Positions 1 through 13,700 of a stretch of 64,000 nt of DNA are shown here, one piece after another. Origin of the DNA: Rotaria macrura (lineage: Eukaryota > Rotifera > Eurotatoria > Philodinida > Philodinidae); the NCBI GenBank assembly GCA_900239685.1, contig OENT01000366.1, positions 62,001 through 126,000 of the forward strand, given 5' to 3'. The position numbers and the translations under genes are program-made. Numbering within the stretch: the first letter of the stretch is position 1; each line of letters starts with the position of its first letter. Under the pieces are notes generated by a model. That model made no database searches. It saw only the letters and a list, made by a program, of their open reading frames with translations, and was not told the DNA's origin.

Positions 1-3000
1 GTGTCTTCATATTAATTGATTGCTTTTCTACTGTAATGATTTATGTTTTCCACAACAATCGATTATGTCAATGTATGACTAACGAAAAACTTATGGGCAA
101 TAATCTGTTATCAGAACGTTGAACAGCAGCTTCACATAAGTTTATACACGCCAGAACGAAAAATCTAATATTATCTTCAAGTATTCATCATTGATTTGCG
201 TTTGACATAAATTTAAAATGCAAAGCGAATTGACACGTTTGATTTTCTTTCTTTTTTTGGTTTTATTATATATGTACAGCTGAAAAGAAGTATCATGCTT
301 ATCAATTATTTATATCATTTTAAAAAGTTCGATCGTAATCTCTCACAATAATAGTGAATTTTCTTTTTTTTATCGTTTACTTTCATTACGTAATAATCAT
401 AAAGACTTGAACATAAGTGATTTCATGTATACAAGAAAGAGAAATGATTTAAGTTTCTTTCCTATTATATCTCAGCTGTTTGAATCATATTTCTTCGTTA
501 TAACATTACAGAACATCTGAACTTGTACACGAATAAAATCAACATGTATATTTGTAATTGATTCTTTTGCATTTATAAATCGTGGATACAATGATTTTAC
601 TATGCAAAAGAAAAGACAAAAAGAAAACATCGAAACCATGATAAAATTCATATTCATGTGAACCATTCTTATCTACGAGGTTTTCTTTTTCTTACTTACA
701 CCGTGAGGAATCACAATCAATGAAGGATTAGTAATTCACATGAATTTTAATCGTCACTGCAAGGACAGTCAACACTTTTGCCTACATATTTCGTTTTATG
801 TGACGACACCCTGATCAATTAGTTATTTACTTGAAGATCTATAATGTGTGCATGACTGTTGCCGTGAGTTGCATGTTTATATTCACTTGTTTTATCAATC
901 TTAAAGCGATACTTGAGATTCGTAAAATTGAGAAAGAAAAAAAAATATTTCAAGGTAATCAGATACTTGTAATCACACTACAAACTCTAGTGAATTTTCT
1001 ACTAAAAAAAACAATCCGTTCTTTTCGAGTACAATGTGAACTCAAAGAATAACTTCGATAATATTTAATTTTTAAATGAACTGATCAAAATTATGTTTGT
1101 CAAACGATAGACTGATAGACTCATTAATTCATCTCATGTATCACACTTCTGTATTTTCGAACCATGATTTTCAATCGAATCATTTGAATACGTCTTTTAT
1201 TTTCGTTTTGCTTAGTATGATTCTACGGATTTCATCGAAGATAATTTTCAATTGTGTACGGTTTTCGTTTAACTACCGTGAGAATCGTTGATTGATTGCA
1301 TACAATCGAAATAGAGTAAGTTGAAAACCATAGAAAAATAAGATGTCATATATGATAGTATGCTTTTTTGTATAAATTCAGAAAGATCATGCGAATATCC
1401 CTTTCATTTCGAAATCCATTACTGACATGATTGAGTTGACACATACAGATGCGTACTGTTACAAAAACAAAGAACACATTCTCACGAAATTGATTCCGTC
1501 ATGTTGCAGCGAACATAAATGTCAGCGTTTAGATGCAACTTATGTCATCGTTCGTTTTTACTACCATTATTTATTCCAACTCTGCATAGTCTTATCTCAG
1601 ACATCGTTCTTAATTGCATTGCTAACATTGTAACTATTATATAAATACAATTGCAGACGACGATCGACTCTCACTTTCTCTTTCTCTCAAACAATTTAAA
1701 TTATCATGAGCACAGTTCCCATGAAAAGGTCATCATTTTAAATAGAAGAGTTCTAAATTGATTGCATAGATTTAGTTGCTTGCATGTCTCAACTTTTTAA
1801 TGTCTTCTGCATGACTGCAGATGAAATTCGTTGTTATATTTTTCTTTCAACTTTCTTTAAAGCTCCGTATGATGATGAACACAATATCAGATAACAACTA
1901 ATATAACAATAAGAAGGATATACTATGATTTTTATCAACATGTTAAATATGATTCTTATCGATCACAGAATTGTCTGGAATAATGTTCGAATGAACTGAT
2001 GCAAGGATTCACAAGTATATAACTTCAATAAATGATCGTTTATTATTTCATACGAATGAGAAAATAGCTTATTTAACAATCTAGCTTTGATTATCAAATA
2101 GTGAGATTATTATCAAGCGTAAAATGCATTACTAGATATCTATGTCTTTTTCTCTGTATGTCTTAATCAAATTACTAGCTGTATGCAACGAGATAACTGG
2201 GTGTGTGTTTGAATGAATCTATCGGATGTGAAACCTCACAGATGTTGACCCTGAAGTAAGAAGATAAAGAGAAGCAAATAAATTAAGATACGACATATGT
2301 TCTTGTATATCCCCGTCGGCATAAATTATTGTAAGGACATGTGAAAAAGAAGCAGACCATAACGAGACATCGATGATCAATAAACGACGTCTGATATTTT
2401 ATTTTCGAGTTTTACATTTTACTGATACATATTGTTCAAAATCAATTGAATTGTTATCATAGAAAATTTACCATTCAGAATGAACGAAAGTATTTTTAAC
2501 ATTAAACTACTAATTAGGTATCACCAATAATGGATATCCAAGTAATTGTTATAGACGACGACATGATATTTTTTGACGTCAACACACTGCTGTTCAACAT
2601 TTACTTTTGTCATGTCATATGTTTTTCTTAGAAATTGGGTAATTCAGTTCAGTGTTAAATACATACATGTGTAGAATAAGAAATAGCTAGAATGAATCAG
2701 TAGATTCTAAATACGTTAGTAAAAGTTCTAAGAAAGATCTTGATAAAAAATAAAGTATACAGAGTGAAGATGTCTCTAAACTTATTTGAAGGAAATGTAT
2801 ACTGATACGAGCAACAAGTTTTTTTTAGTTTTTTAAATTCATATCCTGGACAAGTCTACCCTTTTCAAATGATCACTTGTGCAAATCTCTAGTCAACCAT
2901 AGCCATACACACCACAGGACTCCGTAGACATCAACAGTAGAAAAAAAGAATTTTCTAAATTATCGATGTCATCCTTAGTGACCAAGAACGCAAACATACG

Positions 3001-4582
3001 TTTTACGTTTTCAATCGATTTCTTGTCGATTATTTGTATCGAATGCATGAAACAACAAGAAAAGAATTTTTTTCGGTTAGCAAATATTTATCTTTTATTT
3101 TATCGTTACTTATTTCATCAAGAGAGAACATTCATAATAATATCAAATTGTGCTACTATTGAATTTAACATACTGCGCTGCATGAATCGGAATAAAATTA
3201 ACAAAACTGAAATCATAACTATGCTAGAAATAGTAACCGCTCGCTAGAGTTCGTAATATTTGCTTATTTATTCATCTGCGCATGATAGGCGACTCTTGAA
3301 ATACTATTCAAATTGAATTAGAGAATCTCATTCTCAATGTTTGAATTCATATGTGAAAGGATTATTCTTTTTCTCGAGTAGCAATTTAAAAAAGAGCGCC
3401 AGTTAAAATTGTCAACGGAATGACATCATGACCTTGCAATCATTTTTTTCTTGTTGTTTTAATAACTCTTGATTACTTTCTGGCTTCTGTTTGTATTATA
3501 AATAATTCTTTATTAAAAAATTCAAAAGAATAATCTTGCTTATTAAAAATTCTACCGTAATCAGTAGTATTTCAATTTAGTAGAAAGTTTAGATTTGTAG
3601 ACGATCATGGTTCAATACGATTCGGTTCTATAAAACGTGAAAAAAAGACGATCAACGAAGGTAGTTCTCATTGATAATTTTCGGTGACATTACAATACCT
3701 TGATGGAGAGAGAAAAGAAAAGAATTGATCGAAAGTTTATATCGTATATTTAATGTTAGTGGTCTGTTTTATGAGAATCGATCGTCTATATAATGTATTT
3801 CATCTTTTCAACTGTCATTACATATTCTTCAGCTGTTACATCAATTTTTTATTCAACATTAACTATGATCATCTTCATCGTCTAATGCGATGCATTAAAA
3901 CAATGGTCGTCGATAGTAATTTGTATGGGTGTTATTCACATGTCAATCAAATGACTGGCGATATACATGTTTGTTGAATATAAATAGATCGAAACAAGTA
4001 AAAAGTACATCAACAATAGTCTAAGTAAACCGAAAGGACGTCAAGAAAATGTTAATTGAACATAGAGTCTAAGTTCGTCGTTTTATTTTACAGCAAGATA
4101 TGTACAAGAATACATTATGCCTATAATGACTTGACATGGATTCGTGATGGAATAAAATACAATAGTCTTCATCGAAGAATAGAAGTGACATAGAACCAGA
4201 CATCAAGGACTCATTGAAGAACATGATTCAATAAGAAAATATTTCCATCATCAATTTTTCTAATGAATAGAATGTGATTTTATATAAACGTCAAGCCCAA
4301 ATTTAAACAATGATAGATGAATATGTTTAGAATACAATCAAAACAGCTAACACATTTCTCATAACATTACAAAATGAAGTACAAAAAAAAAGCAATCAAT
4401 ATAAGATATAAATCAATGAATTCTGTCAGATATGCTTGGACGTTTAAAGAGACAAACGAAAGATGGCTTGAAATGATGTTTATTTAATCATAAATAACAG
4501 CAAACTAGATTTTATTCTTGTGGTTCAATCTATTCATGAGATGTGGCGTGCATGTTGGTCATCATATGTTAGCAAAGAAGGC

Positions 4583-4618
4583 GGGGGGGGGGGGGGGGGG
4601 GGGGGGGNNNNNNNNNNN
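4583..4618. other. Poly-G run followed by assembly gap (N)
   Basis: A run of about 25 G is followed directly by 11 N and then GGG. The gap probably marks where sequencing or assembly failed in a long homopolymer G tract. The true length of the G run is unknown. The open frame spanning it is an artefact. Confidence 0.95.
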
Positions 4619-6891
4619 GGGTGGAATCGAAAAAATGCCTTTATTCCTAATTCAATATTCATGTTAAATCTTACGTCACAAGAAAATGTTTGCTCTAGAT
4701 TTAATAAACTGATTTACGCTCAAAGAAAAAAAACATGCAACCAATGTTCAATGTTGAGTGAACATTTCTATCACCATACTATAGCTGAGAATAATTTTAC
4801 ACCCGTTCAAATCACAATTTAATGAACTAAATTTTTCTATGGCGTATTCAATTCTAATTTAAAAAAGAACTCGATTATTATTAGTTCATTATTGTTTCGT
4901 AAGCCTGTGCAAATAATTAAAAAGTCTTCAATTCCTTTTTTTTATCTTTGAACTATTTCATGATGAGAAGAATGATTAAATGCACATAAATATACACTCA
5001 TTATTTCAGAATAGATCATAATAATGAGATTTACGAGGTCTGCGCTCAGTTCATCAGTCAGTCGTTACACTCATTAATTTATAAGGTGTAATGTGAAACG
5101 GAAATCTCAGTTCGTAGTAATGTATTGCCCTTTACACAGCAGACGTTCACTTGATAAATAATAGGTCATCAATATGGAAACGAGAAATTGTAAAGAACTT
5201 ATTGAGTCTTGAATTAAAATCATAAATTAAGGTCATAGTTTTCCACCTAATTTCTATGATTTAAAATGTATACATTTAAGGTCTTAGAATAGTTCCAAAA
5301 CAAATATAGTACTACTAACCTTGACAACGTATCATTCATTTGGTGAAATTCTTCTTTTAACATGATACGTACTTTTTTCCGACACTAACTTACGTTTCGT
5401 ATTTGCCTTTTATTTTGAAAACTGATAGGTTTATATTATGATGTGTCTAAGCATTTAAGCTAACCTTGACAGATGTATCACTCTGTGTTTGCTTAACGTT
5501 AGTGTTATTTCATTAACAAGTGTATAATAAACTTTTGTTTTGCTTAAGTGTTTTTCCCTGAAATAATCTTACAGTCACACACATTTACCTAGAAGTTATG
5601 ATAGTTAATAAGAAAGTTTATGAATAGTCATATAATATGCATACACCCTCTATCTCTAGACATCTTACTTAGTAATTTTAGTTAACTCATCACGATCTCT
5701 TCGCATTTATGACCAATAGAAGTATTTTCAACTGTAATCTCATCATGTTTCAATCGCTATTAAATGCTGTTATGATGACGATCATTGTCTTATTGTCATT
5801 ATCATCTAAGTTATTATCTGACCCAAATTAGGTGAATGCGATTTATATACATCAGTATTATTTTCAAGATCAGTCTAGAATTTTCAAAGCAATGAAATTT
5901 AGTGTAAGTTTACGCTAAGAACATGTTCCTTCGGTTGAGCCCTAACTAATTCAGACTGTGTTGACACGAGATCTCTGCTCGAACAGCAGCTATATGTTTT
6001 ATTTTTGTTCTTATTTTTGAATTGCTTTCGTCGTGTGCTTCCAAATCCACTATATATAATCCCATAATAAACTGTCTACAATGTTTGACTAGATGCAACA
6101 GGTATGTTCTTGAGTTAGGCAATGTATAATATTGTATCAAAAATCAGCTCAAGAGTTATTATTATTACATCTAGATGTAATGAACAAAAACTAATGCTGA
6201 ACAAGAATATTTTCAGAGTGGAACAATTTTCTGTCTAGAAAAATAAGAACTGTGTTTCATTCACGATCGAAATACAATAATGAATTCATTTTTATTTGCG
6301 TGAATTACCATAGTGCTTCTTGAGCTTTGAGACAAAAATAGATAATCTTCATTACAATCTATTCTTCCGTGTCAATTTGTTCGACTGTTTGTCGTATGCT
6401 TAAAACATAGGGAGGTGAAAAAAACTGTTGGTCTTTTTCTTTGAACATCAATATTCACTCTTCTTAATATGAAGACTTCAAAATTTTCGAAACTTTTGAA
6501 TAGTTTTCATCTTACTTGTTGGAAACTTGAGTATGTAAATTTAGATCCGTATGCTAGGATCATTTTATTAATCCCGAGTAAATATTTCGATCTTATATTT
6601 CTTTACGAATATAAAACTTGCATGTTTTTATTTGTCATGATTTGCGTCAAATGATATGCAGGATACTACTGAATAATATTTGTGAATGTATAAAATGATT
6701 CGTCTAGTAGAAGGCATCGACAATTTGATCTTATGAAGTTTATTGTTAAAAGTTGATGGTCGAATATGCCTAGAACACTTATCTCAATAAATATATATGA
6801 TATTGTTCGTTCGAAATTTTGTGTAGTCATCATAAATGGAATGATGCGGAATACTGTATATAGAAACCGTTTTATGCATTGTTCCATGAGA

Positions 6892-7275
6892 TTTGAATAA
6901 GCATAAAGGACGGGGTACGGTTTGATAACAAATTGGCCCTATACATAATGTTTGATTCAAACCCCAACTATCGTATATAGGATGAAAGTGCTCGGTGAAC
7001 TTAGCATATTTTGTGACGAAACTTGTTCCTTTCACTGCTTATGTGAAGAGTTATGGTCGAACCAACATTCAAAAAATTGCCCGAAATCAGCAAGTTGGCT
7101 CGGCCATAACTCTTCAAATAAGCACTTAAAGGACCAAGTTCCGTCACAAAATATGCTAGTAAGTTCACCGAGTGCTTTCATTCTATACATGATAGTTGGG
7201 GTTTTAAATCAAACATTATTTATAGGGCCGATTTGCTTTCAAAACGCCCCTCGTCTTTTAGCTTCATACAACTCA
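6892..7275. mobile_element. Fold-back (long inverted repeat) element, about 380 bp
   Basis: The left arm (about 6892-7055) is matched in reverse complement by the right arm (about 7085-7275). Shared blocks include GGCCCTATA, AACCCCAACTATC, CTCGGTGAACTTA, CATATTTTGTGACG and GAAGAGTTATGG. Only about 30 bp separate the arms, so the whole element can fold into one hairpin. It has no coding capacity. This is the form of a MITE or fold-back transposon; the family is not identified and I could not fix a target-site duplication. Open frames on both strands inside it are by-products of the palindrome. Confidence 0.8.
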
Positions 7276-9757
7276 ATATAAAGGAAATACTAAAGATCAA
7301 TGAAATAATTTCAGTAAGAAAGCATTATCCCAGATGATCATGAAAAAAAAATATAATCACCAAATCATCGAATTCATTCAGAAAATTTCATATTTTAGTC
7401 GATTAAATAAGTAGAAGTTTTTCGTAGACAACATTAATCAACTAAAATGAGGCAAACTTTTTTAAACATCCTTCAATTAACGTCTAGATAAATATTCGTC
7501 GATACAAGTAGATAATCAGATTTCGATAGAATTTTAAAAAATCTATTTATATATATTGACTTCATCCCTCGGTACCTTTGTGAAAAGATGATGAAAAACA
7601 TCAAATTCTCTTCACACTATTAATAGTAAGATGAAAATATAGACCGAATGACACAAAATACATGAGCAAATTTGAGGTATCAAGAAAGTTATTTGATTTC
7701 AGAAGTTCGAACTTGTTATGCACGAAAAGAAACTTCTGTGTTATTTATTCACACGTCAATATTTCAATGGTGCACAGACAATATCTCTTTATTTAAAAAT
7801 CTACTTCGATATAAACAGTGAAGAGAAATTTGTATGTCAGCAGATGTAATAGTTAAATACGTCATTTTCAGATTAGGAATTTCAAATGTGACCTCTATGC
7901 CTATCCTTGGCATTATTATTCAATTAAATAATATTACACTCTAAATATTCAGATTCATTGTTTTTTATCATAAAAACTAAAGAAAAATTTCTTGTCTTTC
8001 ATCAACCATGAGGAACTCATGGTTGCATCCATTCTGCAATAAATTATTAATTAAAATACAATTCAAAAGAAATCATCAAATATGAAAAAGGAACACTTTA
8101 GTTAATCAATTCTGTTGTTTAAACAAACGTGCATGAAGTTCATTAAAGACATATAATCCTGTCAATTGTAAAACATTTCGTTCAAATAAGAAAAAGAAAG
8201 TAGAAACTGAAAAATGAATGAAGCACATAAGATGAATCATGAATATCCAAATTTGAATGAAACGAATAGAGTATGGAAGTAAGTATGTCTTCATAATGAT
8301 AAATTACTTGCCATTATCTAATAAACTTAGGAATATATTTCGATAGTGTTACAATTTCTACACTATACTATCCTATGAAACTCTATGTTGATATAATGTG
8401 AAAGGAATATTAAAAGTAAATCTCATGTAGAAACATAACGGTTGGCGCATTGTACTTTGTTCACCGTTGTGCTTTTCTTTTTATGAACACACGTAAAATA
8501 GTATTGAAATCTATTTCTTAACTTAATCGCTAGAGCATCGATTACTATACGAATTAATTGACTTCCTTTTTCAAATAAACTCAAATACCCAATTGTGACT
8601 TTGGGAAAAATAGTTGAAGTTGATTACATTTGTTTCTTTACGATTTTATTTGAGTTGTATTTCCAGTGCGAAACAGAATTCTATGCAAATTTGACATATT
8701 TCCATATATATATAGTTTTTTTTCAAGTTTCAAAGCAAATGTCGGAGAAACGTACAGACTTATATTATTGTTGTTATTTTATTCAAAATAATCTGACATT
8801 TTTATCTAGAGAAATGAATGTGTAAGAAGTTTTTATTCAGAGTAAATATAATTCGTGTATAGAATATGTTTCACTTTAGAAACAATGATTTTCCTAAACA
8901 AGGCTGCATATCAGTAACTTGTTCATTCTCTCGAAACGTAGACCTAGTCAAATATTTTACAGGCTTCATAGGATTACCGTATACAGAATTCGCTATCTAA
9001 TGATAAATATTCAATTATTTAAAACATCGACGAATATCAATCTAAAGATATGTATAGAAAATAGAATTTCGTAATTAGATAATGGAGTTGATATAATTAT
9101 TTCGAATTTCACATCGATAAGAAAAGACAATTTAAAAAATGAGTCAATGGATTCGTATGATAATTGTTTATGAATGAAATGAGCTAAGAAACAAATTTTA
9201 AAACGATTTAAAGTCTCTCATAGAATGAAAGATAACAAAAGGAACATGTACTGCTAATATGCGCCGACCATTAGAGAAAATGGATGAATTATAATGGAAT
9301 ATAAAATATAGACATCCTCTAATGATGAGCAAAATCGTAAAATTTTGTAGATAAGCACTTATATTTCAAGACTAATTTTAAAGTTACGATAAATAATTTC
9401 TCTTCTTTGAATTGCAATCAAGGAAAAAATCAATAGGTTCAAGAGAACTAAGAGAATATGACATCAAGAATACTAAGATCAAGTTGAAATCATTTTTCAA
9501 TATTATAGAATAGTAAATGAATATCAACTTGCATCAAAATTACAGTTCATAAAATTTTTCAAGATAATAACTAAATCATTGTGTTTTATTGAAGTGTATG
9601 AGAGGCTTTATTAGATTAATGAAGATTTTCAAAAAGAAAAATTAACAAGTAGAATAATTGAGTAAGCATGAGCGTATTGTGGCAGTACATTACAAATGAA
9701 GACATCTATACAATATCATGGAATGTTTTGTAAAAGTTTTAAGTTACGGTAAAACTC

Positions 9758-10351
9758 TTATTTGTCAGTGATATTATCTTTTGATATATGTCTTTCGATA
9801 GAATCGATTAATGCAAACACTGCAGTTTTTTCATTATCTTCTAGAAGACGTAATGCTTTGTCGTGTACTTTTTGTAGATGTTTAGTACTAATTTTGGTTA
9901 ATTCCACCGTATCATCAGTATTTAATGCAATATAGAGAAGACGACCCCATTGTTCTTTGGTTAAACCTTTTTTAATGACTATCTTCTCGACCTTATCATC
10001 ATCAAATAGTCTATTAACAGACGTACCTTTATTTTGTTCCGAATTATGTCGGAGATCATGACGGCACTCATCTTCATTTTGAAGTTCAATTGTAATGACA
10101 GTGCGTTTAAATAAATCAACAAGTTGAGCAACACATTCGAGACATTCGTTCAATTCTATTTGCTGAGCTTGTACGCCAGCCTCACGTTCCAATAGCTCTA
10201 ATTGATCTCCGAGATCATTTTCAAAGCCTGTAAGAGTACTGATAGTAGTTCTATGATTAGCGGCACTTGTACAAACTGTTTGACGAGATCGGTTTGGTGT
10301 ATCAGACTTGGTTTCACGTCTGTATGTTCGACACTGCACATTCTGAGCCAT
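9758..10351 (-). CDS. Orphan single-exon protein, 197 aa
   Basis: This is the longest uninterrupted frame outside the three large genes: 197 aa, ATG at 10351, stop at 9758, no intron needed. I do not recognise a family. The protein is hydrophilic, with no signal peptide or membrane span. Residues 1-45 are Arg/Thr/Ser-rich. The rest is rich in Glu, Leu, Gln and Lys and looks helical, possibly coiled coil (for example LELLEREAGVQAQQIEL at about 52-68). Two Cys (CLEC at about 75-78) are the only close pair. Codon use resembles the neighbouring genes. The lack of introns could mean a retrogene or a rapidly evolving lineage-specific gene. Length and composition make it better than a chance frame, but this is not proven. 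Confidence 0.55.
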   Translation of the reverse strand: MAQNVQCRTYRRETKSDTPNRSRQTVCTSAANHRTTISTLTGFENDLGDQLELLEREAGVQAQQIELNECLECVAQLVDLFKRTVITIELQNEDECRHDLRHNSEQNKGTSVNRLFDDDKVEKIVIKKGLTKEQWGRLLYIALNTDDTVELTKISTKHLQKVHDKALRLLEDNEKTAVFALIDSIERHISKDNITDK

Positions 10352-10454
10352 TTTTTGACAATTAGAAAAGTACTAAAAGTACTCGATTTTGAATCTAAAA
10401 ACTGCAGAAAAAGCTATCTAACGCATGAAATAGAGTATCGGATGTTCACATTTC

Positions 10455-10793
10455 TCAAAATTCAATAGGTTGCTTAGTTCTTAAGTTTAAGAACGAGTAT
10501 GTTGGTGCTTTCACGGAGTGAATTAATCCGTTGATTTCTTTTTTTCTACTTAAATCCAATGAATTTTTTACGATGAGTAAGAGTGTGGCTCTAGAGAAGA
10601 AACCTATAAATCTAGCTACTAAATAAAATAATTCGGGACGACTAGAGCTATCCAATCGAAATGCTCTCATAATTCTCAAATCTGATGATAGTTTAGACGA
10701 TACTAGTTTGCTTCTTCCATGCAAATAATTCAAAATAAAAGGACCAGCACATTGGGATATTGTATGAAATAAAACTAATTCTTCTACTGACAT
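10455..10793 (-). CDS. Doubtful ORF, 112 aa, possible small gene
   Basis: An open frame of 112 aa lies 103 bp upstream of the orphan gene on the same strand. Residues 1-30 and 55-80 are moderately hydrophobic and the C-terminus is basic. No family is recognised. It could be a small gene, a decayed exon of something longer, or chance. I found no matching splice sites to join it to the downstream frame. Kept only because its length is above the local background of random frames. Confidence 0.25.
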   Translation of the reverse strand: MSVEELVLFHTISQCAGPFILNYLHGRSKLVSSKLSSDLRIMRAFRLDSSSRPELFYLVARFIGFFSRATLLLIVKNSLDLSRKKEINGLIHSVKAPTYSFLNLRTKQPIEF

Positions 10794-13700
10794 GTGTATT
10801 ATAAGAACTCAAAGAAAAATTGATGAATATCCTATTCTGTTGCTGAATTTGTTACTACAGATATATATCTATTCGAAGGAAATGATTGCTGTTTTTATCT
10901 GAAACGTTACTTCATTACTTCTACAAACTATGCTAAATCATATACTGTATATATATATATATATAGTCTATACAAATAGATTAGAGTAGAAAATAAAAAA
11001 CAAACGCTTAATATCAGTAGCAGATACAAATCTTAACTTACGAGCTATTTTCGAAACAGGTGGCAAGCAAGAAATGCAGTTTGATCGCTCAATAACGACA
11101 TAAAAAAAGCTTAAAAACATGTCCTCACACAATTAGTTCTTGATTTAAATGCTCTTTTGTTCAAAAGCAACATTAGGTGGCTGAATGCATAGAGAAGAAA
11201 AAAAAAGAACAAACCAGCGATGAGTTTCATCGGTAATGATGAAGTATTATTTTTCTATCCGACTTCTTCTCTAATCTCATTGCTTTTTCTTCCTCTTCTT
11301 TTTTTTTGAGTTTCTCATTTGATAGTTATGACAATGACACAGCACTGACAAACAAGGCAAAAGGAAAAACTGTTTCGAATGACATGTCCAATGAATATAC
11401 CGGAACAATTCACTGATTCATTGTTAGTTTTATTTCTATCTTCGTACCAAAAGTCTTAGTTTTTGAGTATTCATTTCTGTGTGGATAGATAATAGATGTC
11501 CTCGAATCATTTTTTTTAAATACTTACTTCATGGTTTCTGTTGAAATTTTCTTCATAAGATGACAGTTTTATAGTTGACTAGAAAAATCTTAAGTAAAAT
11601 ATCCTGCATGTCATTTCTACTTTTCTTCTTATCAATTAGAATGAATAATGATGTATATTTTGTTTTTTTCTTTGCTCAGAAACGTGATGATGCTTTTCGT
11701 GTAAGGCACACAATTAGCAGCATGTTTTTGATACGCATCTGCTTCACAAAAAAGTGCACGAATTCAGCATGAATAATTATCGATGGAATACTGCTTGAAA
11801 AAAATATATCGAGTATTTGTGTCTATACAAATGCTAAATCTTACAAAAATTATTTCTGGGAAGAAATTAGTTTCAAAAATTTGCGTTGACAAGCTATTAT
11901 TTTCTTTAATCAGTTAATTGGACATTTCAGAAAATAAAATAAACAGTTTCACTTATTTCCTTATCTTCTAGACAAAGTTATTAGGCAGCTATTTCATATC
12001 TATCGAATTCTAAATTGTAAGCACACAAATGTTATCGTTTGCAAAAAACACATCTAGATCATTTTTTTAAAATTTTGACGAGCTCTTATCAACTGATCGG
12101 TTTAATTGACATTCATTTGGACATCATATAATTAGTAGTTACAATGTAGAGATATATAAATGATAAAGAATTCTATTTACGAAGAAATGATTTCTTCATT
12201 ACAGTTCCAGTTCAAAGTAGGACTTTACCGAAACAGAAATTGGAAAATTTTCATCTTGAGTTTTAATCAACAATAAACTCAAATCTAATGACTCTTACAG
12301 TACCATGAAAAATGAAAATACATGAATGATTTTCGATGAAGATATAGAAGATTCCTACATACATGAATTTTCTCGCAACCTACCATACAATATTTTGTTG
12401 AACAGCTAACGATTTGATGAATAGACAAGTATTTTTTATTCTTTTTTGGTGATCAAATTTCAGATTACTCGAAGTGTCACATGATTTACTTTTAACGAAA
12501 ATTTCATATTGATATTTTTTTATTTCTTTTGTTTGTAGTGAAATCCAATTAGAGACTGTAAATTCATGTATATGAGCATAGCTACACGAACGAAACCGAA
12601 TATGAAGAAACTATTTAAGATTGATTCATATATCCACGCTGTAAGTTCTAGTTATAAGTAGAACATAAATATAAAAAGAAAACGCTGGTCTATGAGATTC
12701 CTCTATTAGATATAGTATTTTATTTAAATGCTGACATGTCGGCAAATTTAATATCCTACCGCTCCATAAGCATGATTATTACAACAAATAATCTTTCATG
12801 CATTAAAATGCCATTTTAGCTGTTGATATGCAGATGTATATGTATGTATCTGACAACTCTGACGTGATAAGTAAATCTAGCATACTCGTCCATAGATCCT
12901 GTGCGTAGGTTTGTGAAGTGAAATCATCTTTAACAGCATTTCCGTGCTCACTAATGCGATTGCATTAACCGAAGATACAAAGTATCACATTTTTCGGTAC
13001 GTTAAAATGTATGTCACACCATAGACATTTATTTCATGAGTACATGTGTTCTTTCACAATTCGGGGTGGTATAGTATCGACAATGTCTAGATGCCTATCT
13101 TATGTTAGTACGACAGAAAAAAAAGTTTTATGTGAAATGTTTTGAATAATTTCATATGTATTGCAATATTCTCTTCAGTAGAAGTTAAAGTATTATCTAT
13201 AATTATACAATCTATCACTATTAATTAGGTCTTTTCAAATAGACGTTGCTCTTAAAAATCTGTGTATTATTACTTTATCAATTGAAATAGATCGGATATT
13301 TTAAATTAGTAACATAGTATATTATATTGTTTTTGAAATTTATGTCTGAGTGTTTCCAGAAGACGCGTCTATATTCATAAATATTCGAATAGAAATAATT
13401 TTATTCATAACCTAACTTGAATCATCGATATGTGATTTTCTGTAAAAAGAAAAGTATAAATTGACTTCCATTCTTACTCATTCGACGTAACTTTTCTTCG
13501 ATATTCATATCACTGAATCAGTTAATCGATAATCAACTAGATCATACTTAAGAAACATAATGCTGCAAATATGATCGTTGTGAAAATGTGCCTCTGTCGA
13601 ATTCTCGCGTTGTTTCAGTAAACTGTTTCATTCCTATGAACGTCAGAAAGTTGAATACTTTGCTTAATTATATAGCGATTAAGCCGATGAAATTTATGAT

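Larger units (their letters stand above)
1..9757. other. Gene-poor AT-rich stretch
   Basis: I see no convincing gene here. Open frames are all under about 110 codons, start and stop at random, and lack the codon pattern and short-intron structure of the genes further right. It contains a sequencing gap at 4583-4618 and a fold-back element at 6892-7275. Two short direct repeats (around 5317 and 5460, both reading CTAACCTTGACA followed by GTATCA-like sequence) are the only other structure I noticed. Distant regulatory DNA or undetected short exons cannot be excluded by eye. Confidence 0.6.

Noticed and set aside
6784-7281. Opposing open frames of 83 and 109 aa
   Set aside because: They mirror each other because the region is a palindrome; both encode the same arms in opposite directions.
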